The notes beneath the pieces were generated by a model, which had not been told where the DNA came from, did no database searches, and was given only the letters and a program-made list of their open reading frames with translations. DNA of 6,074 nt from Candidatus Adiutrix sp. (GTDB lineage Bacteria; Desulfobacterota; Desulfarculia; Adiutricales; Adiutricaceae), in NCBI GenBank assembly GCA_031286085.1, contig JAITUX010000168.1, positions 1-6,074 on the forward strand, given 5' to 3'. Position 1 is the stretch's first letter. Each line of letters opens with the position of its first letter. Of the stretch, positions 3,892-6,074 are shown piece by piece. The translations under genes were made by a program, and so were the position numbers.

Positions 3892-6074
3892 ATGACTTTT
3901 CCTCGCGGCGCAAATACCGCCGGCCTCCGCCTCGGCCGTATCCACGTCTGGGCCCTGGCCGGCCTCTTCTGGGCCGGCCTGGCCGCCGGCCAGGCCGCGG
4001 CCTCGTCCGACGAAGAATTCCTGAGCCTCTGCGCCGGGGAAAAGGGCCATGCCGCCCCCCTGACCCTGAAAAAGGCCCTGGCCGAGGGCGCGAACGTCAA
4101 CTTCGCCGGTCCCCGGGGCCGGACCCCCCTCATGGCCTTTGTCAGCGCCCATCGCGAAACCTACCGCGAAGCCTTGGACGGGCTGAAAGTCATTCTGGCG
4201 GCCGGCCCGAACCTTGAGGCCAAGAGCGAGGAAGGGGGGACGGCCCTGGGTTACGCCATCCTGAACCGGGCCGGCCCGCGCGTCATAGCCGCCCTCCTCG
4301 CGGCCGGGGCCGAGGCCCAAACCCCCATAGGCCCCCAGGGCGGCCTCCCCCCCCTCTGGCTGGCCGCCGGCCTGGAGCCGGACCCCTTGGTCAGCGCCCT
4401 GCTCTGGGCCGGCGGCGCCGGACGCGACGGCCGGGCGGCCCGGAACGAACTCCTGGCCCAGGCCGGCCGCCAGCCCGAGGTGCTCCGCCTTCTGAAAGGC
4501 GCCCTGGAGGCGGACGGCGAAGAGGGCCTGCCCCTCTTCACCGCGGCGCCGCCGGATCCGGCCCTCAAGGCCCGCCTGAAAGAGCTGGACGCCCGCTTAA
4601 GGCCGCCCCGGAACTCGGCGGAGGCCTGGCTGGACTACATCCAGTGGCAGATCGACCTGCCCTTGAACGTGTCCGCCCGCCGGGACCTCTTCGGCCAGAC
4701 GGAGGCCTCAGCCTGGCTGGATGAATACGCCTTCCGCCTGGCCTGGGCCGTTCCGGGCCCGGAACACCGGCCCCGCGACCGGGTCATCCTGCCCGGCCCC
4801 CGGCCGGCCGGGGCGGCCCTCACGGCGACCCTGGCCGCGGCCGAACGCCAGGTGCTCGTCCTGGTCCACGCCGGAAACCTGATGGTGGCCTACGAAACGG
4901 CCTCCGGCCGGGAACTGTGGCGACGCCGGTCCGGCGGGCCCACCCAGATACTGCCGGTCGGCCGGCTGCTTCTGGCGGCCACGGCCTGGAGCGGAGGCCT
5001 GGGCGAGGCCGTGGTCCTGGAACCCCTGACCGGCACAGTCCTCCTGACTCTCACCGATCTGGACGACCCCAAGTGGATCATGGACGCCGGCCGGAGAGCC
5101 CTCATCATCTCCACCGATTTCTCCCTGGATATCTTCGACCTGAGCGCCTGGAAAAACCGCCGCTGGTCCTGGCGGGATATCCTGGACCGCCAGGACTGGG
5201 ACGAAGCCCGCCGCTCGGCCCGGACCCTGCAGAACAAAATCCTGGCCGACTACGGCGAAAGCCTGGATGACGAAGGACGTTTCACCAGGCCGGGGGGCAC
5301 CCTCTTCCAGGCGGCCCCGGTCCCGGGCCGGGACATGCTGGACCTGGCCCGGGCCTCCTTGAATTCGCGGGGCTACAGCGGCGAACCGGCCCCGCTGGCC
5401 GTGGAGAGGAACAACCGCCCCGCCTTCATCCTGGGTCCGGCCTGCCAGGACCTCTGCGGCCCGGAGGAGTCGGCCTCGCCCCTGATCCTGGTCAACCCCG
5501 TCCACAACCGCCTTGACGCCCTGACCGTGCCGGGGCCCGCGGGCGAACGGGTGCTGACCCAAGGCCGGCTGACCGCTTCCAAGGCGGACTCGCGCTTTGA
5601 ATTCTCCCCCGACGGAACCCTTCTGGCCGCGACCGAGGACACGGGCGCCATCCACTTCTTCGCCGCCCGGAACCAAGGCCGTTACCTGGGCACCCTCCCG
5701 CCCCAGGCCCGGCTGGCCGCGGGCGGGACCGACGACCTTCTGGTCCGGGATCTCCGCCTCCTGGCTCTCCTGACCGACGACCAGACCCCGATGGCCCTGT
5801 TTCACGCCCCGGCCAAGGACCGCCACTTCCTGGCCAAAATCGGCCTGGGCGGCGGCTTTCTCCACATCAGGCCCCTGGAGCCCGGCGCCGGGGTCGAACT
5901 CGCCGCCTGGGCCGCCACCCCGGCCGGGCACTGGGCGGCCGGCCTGAAAGACGGGGGCCTGTGGCTCCTTTCGCCGGGCCAGCCCGCCCCGGTCCTTCTG
6001 GCCACCCCGCCCAGGGCCGCCTGGTCGGCCCTGGCCTTTTCCGGCGACGGCCAGACCCTGGCCGCGGCCTCGGG
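3892..6074 (+). CDS. Exported ankyrin-repeat plus beta-propeller-like protein (3' end cut by window edge)
   Basis: 727 residues are visible and the frame stays open to the window end. Residues 1-37 look like a Sec signal peptide: Arg5, Arg13 and Arg16, a hydrophobic core at about 19-33, and an AAA cleavage site before SSDEE. There is no twin-arginine motif and no lipobox Cys. About 57-160 holds two to three degenerate ankyrin repeats: LKKALAEGANVN then GRTPLM (76-81); LKVILAAGPNLEAK then GGTALGYAI; VIAALLAAGAEAQ then LPPLWLAA. From about 310 the pattern becomes propeller-like. It includes a PQQ/quinoprotein-type blade (VAYETASGRELWRR, 332-345) and later WD40-type strands (FEFSPDGTLLAATED, 569-583; LAFSGDGQTLAAAS, 714-727). 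No catalytic motif is seen; a periplasmic or surface protein-binding scaffold is the likeliest role. The ribosome site is weak (AGG at 3886-3888). It follows tatB by 38 bp where tatC might be expected. I do not recognise a named family. Confidence 0.8.
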   Translation, partial: MTFPRGANTAGLRLGRIHVWALAGLFWAGLAAGQAAASSDEEFLSLCAGEKGHAAPLTLKKALAEGANVNFAGPRGRTPLMAFVSAHRETYREALDGLKVILAAGPNLEAKSEEGGTALGYAILNRAGPRVIAALLAAGAEAQTPIGPQGGLPPLWLAAGLEPDPLVSALLWAGGAGRDGRAARNELLAQAGRQPEVLRLLKGALEADGEEGLPLFTAAPPDPALKARLKELDARLRPPRNSAEAWLDYIQWQIDLPLNVSARRDLFGQTEASAWLDEYAFRLAWAVPGPEHRPRDRVILPGPRPAGAALTATLAAAERQVLVLVHAGNLMVAYETASGRELWRRRSGGPTQILPVGRLLLAATAWSGGLGEAVVLEPLTGTVLLTLTDLDDPKWIMDAGRRALIISTDFSLDIFDLSAWKNRRWSWRDILDRQDWDEARRSARTLQNKILADYGESLDDEGRFTRPGGTLFQAAPVPGRDMLDLARASLNSRGYSGEPAPLAVERNNRPAFILGPACQDLCGPEESASPLILVNPVHNRLDALTVPGPAGERVLTQGRLTASKADSRFEFSPDGTLLAATEDTGAIHFFAARNQGRYLGTLPPQARLAAGGTDDLLVRDLRLLALLTDDQTPMALFHAPAKDRHFLAKIGLGGGFLHIRPLEPGAGVELAAWAATPAGHWAAGLKDGGLWLLSPGQPAPVLLATPPRAAWSALAFSGDGQTLAAAS

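Noticed and set aside
3892..4005. Tat signal peptide on the ankyrin/propeller protein, suggested by the tatAB neighbours
   Set aside because: No consecutive Arg-Arg motif is present in the n-region (Arg5, Arg13 and Arg16 are separate); the peptide looks like an ordinary Sec signal.
4708..5931. Minus-strand open frame of 407 codons opposite the ankyrin/propeller gene
   Set aside because: The plus frame has a signal peptide, ankyrin and propeller patterns; the minus frame is a low-information Gly/Gln/Val-rich shadow caused by high third-position GC.

Overview
This is a GC-rich window with strongly GC-biased third codon positions (GCC, GGC, CTG, CGG and ATC dominate). It has five protein genes, two of which run off the window ends. 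The gene set is a flagellar M-ring protein, an AICAR transformylase without its usual cyclohydrolase partner domain, paired TatA and TatB, and a secreted repeat protein. It indicates a motile, diderm (Gram-negative) bacterium. Stand-alone AICAR transformylases together with short TatA/TatB proteins suggest a deltaproteobacterium (Desulfobacterota), but that placement is inference from family resemblance and not proof.

Layout. Bases 1-1753 (minus strand) carry fliF, which lacks only its extreme C-terminus because the window begins inside it. Bases 1754-2084 are a 331-bp divergent control region. It holds a 39-bp island (1862-1900) that is A/T except for one C and nearly palindromic, a candidate fliF promoter in and beside it, a strongly base-paired fliF 5' leader (1784-1855), and a small AT-rich dyad (1981-2012) on the purine-gene side. 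From 2085 to the right end all genes lie on the plus strand and are tightly packed: stand-alone AICAR transformylase (2085-3383), 18 bp, tatA (3402-3596), 5 bp, tatB (3602-3853), 38 bp, then an exported ankyrin plus beta-propeller-like protein (3892 to beyond 6074). The spacing suggests one operon.

How the genes work together. fliF belongs to flagellar assembly and probably heads a basal-body operon running off the left edge. The plus-strand genes join a housekeeping purine step to the membrane-embedded part of the twin-arginine exporter. No tatC follows: the next gene encodes a Sec-type exported protein of unknown function. I see no tRNA, rRNA, CRISPR array, insertion sequence or clear rho-independent terminator. 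The parts most worth a second look are the fliF leader and AT island, the stand-alone transformylase with an altered RYGENPxQ motif, and the ankyrin/propeller protein beside tatAB.
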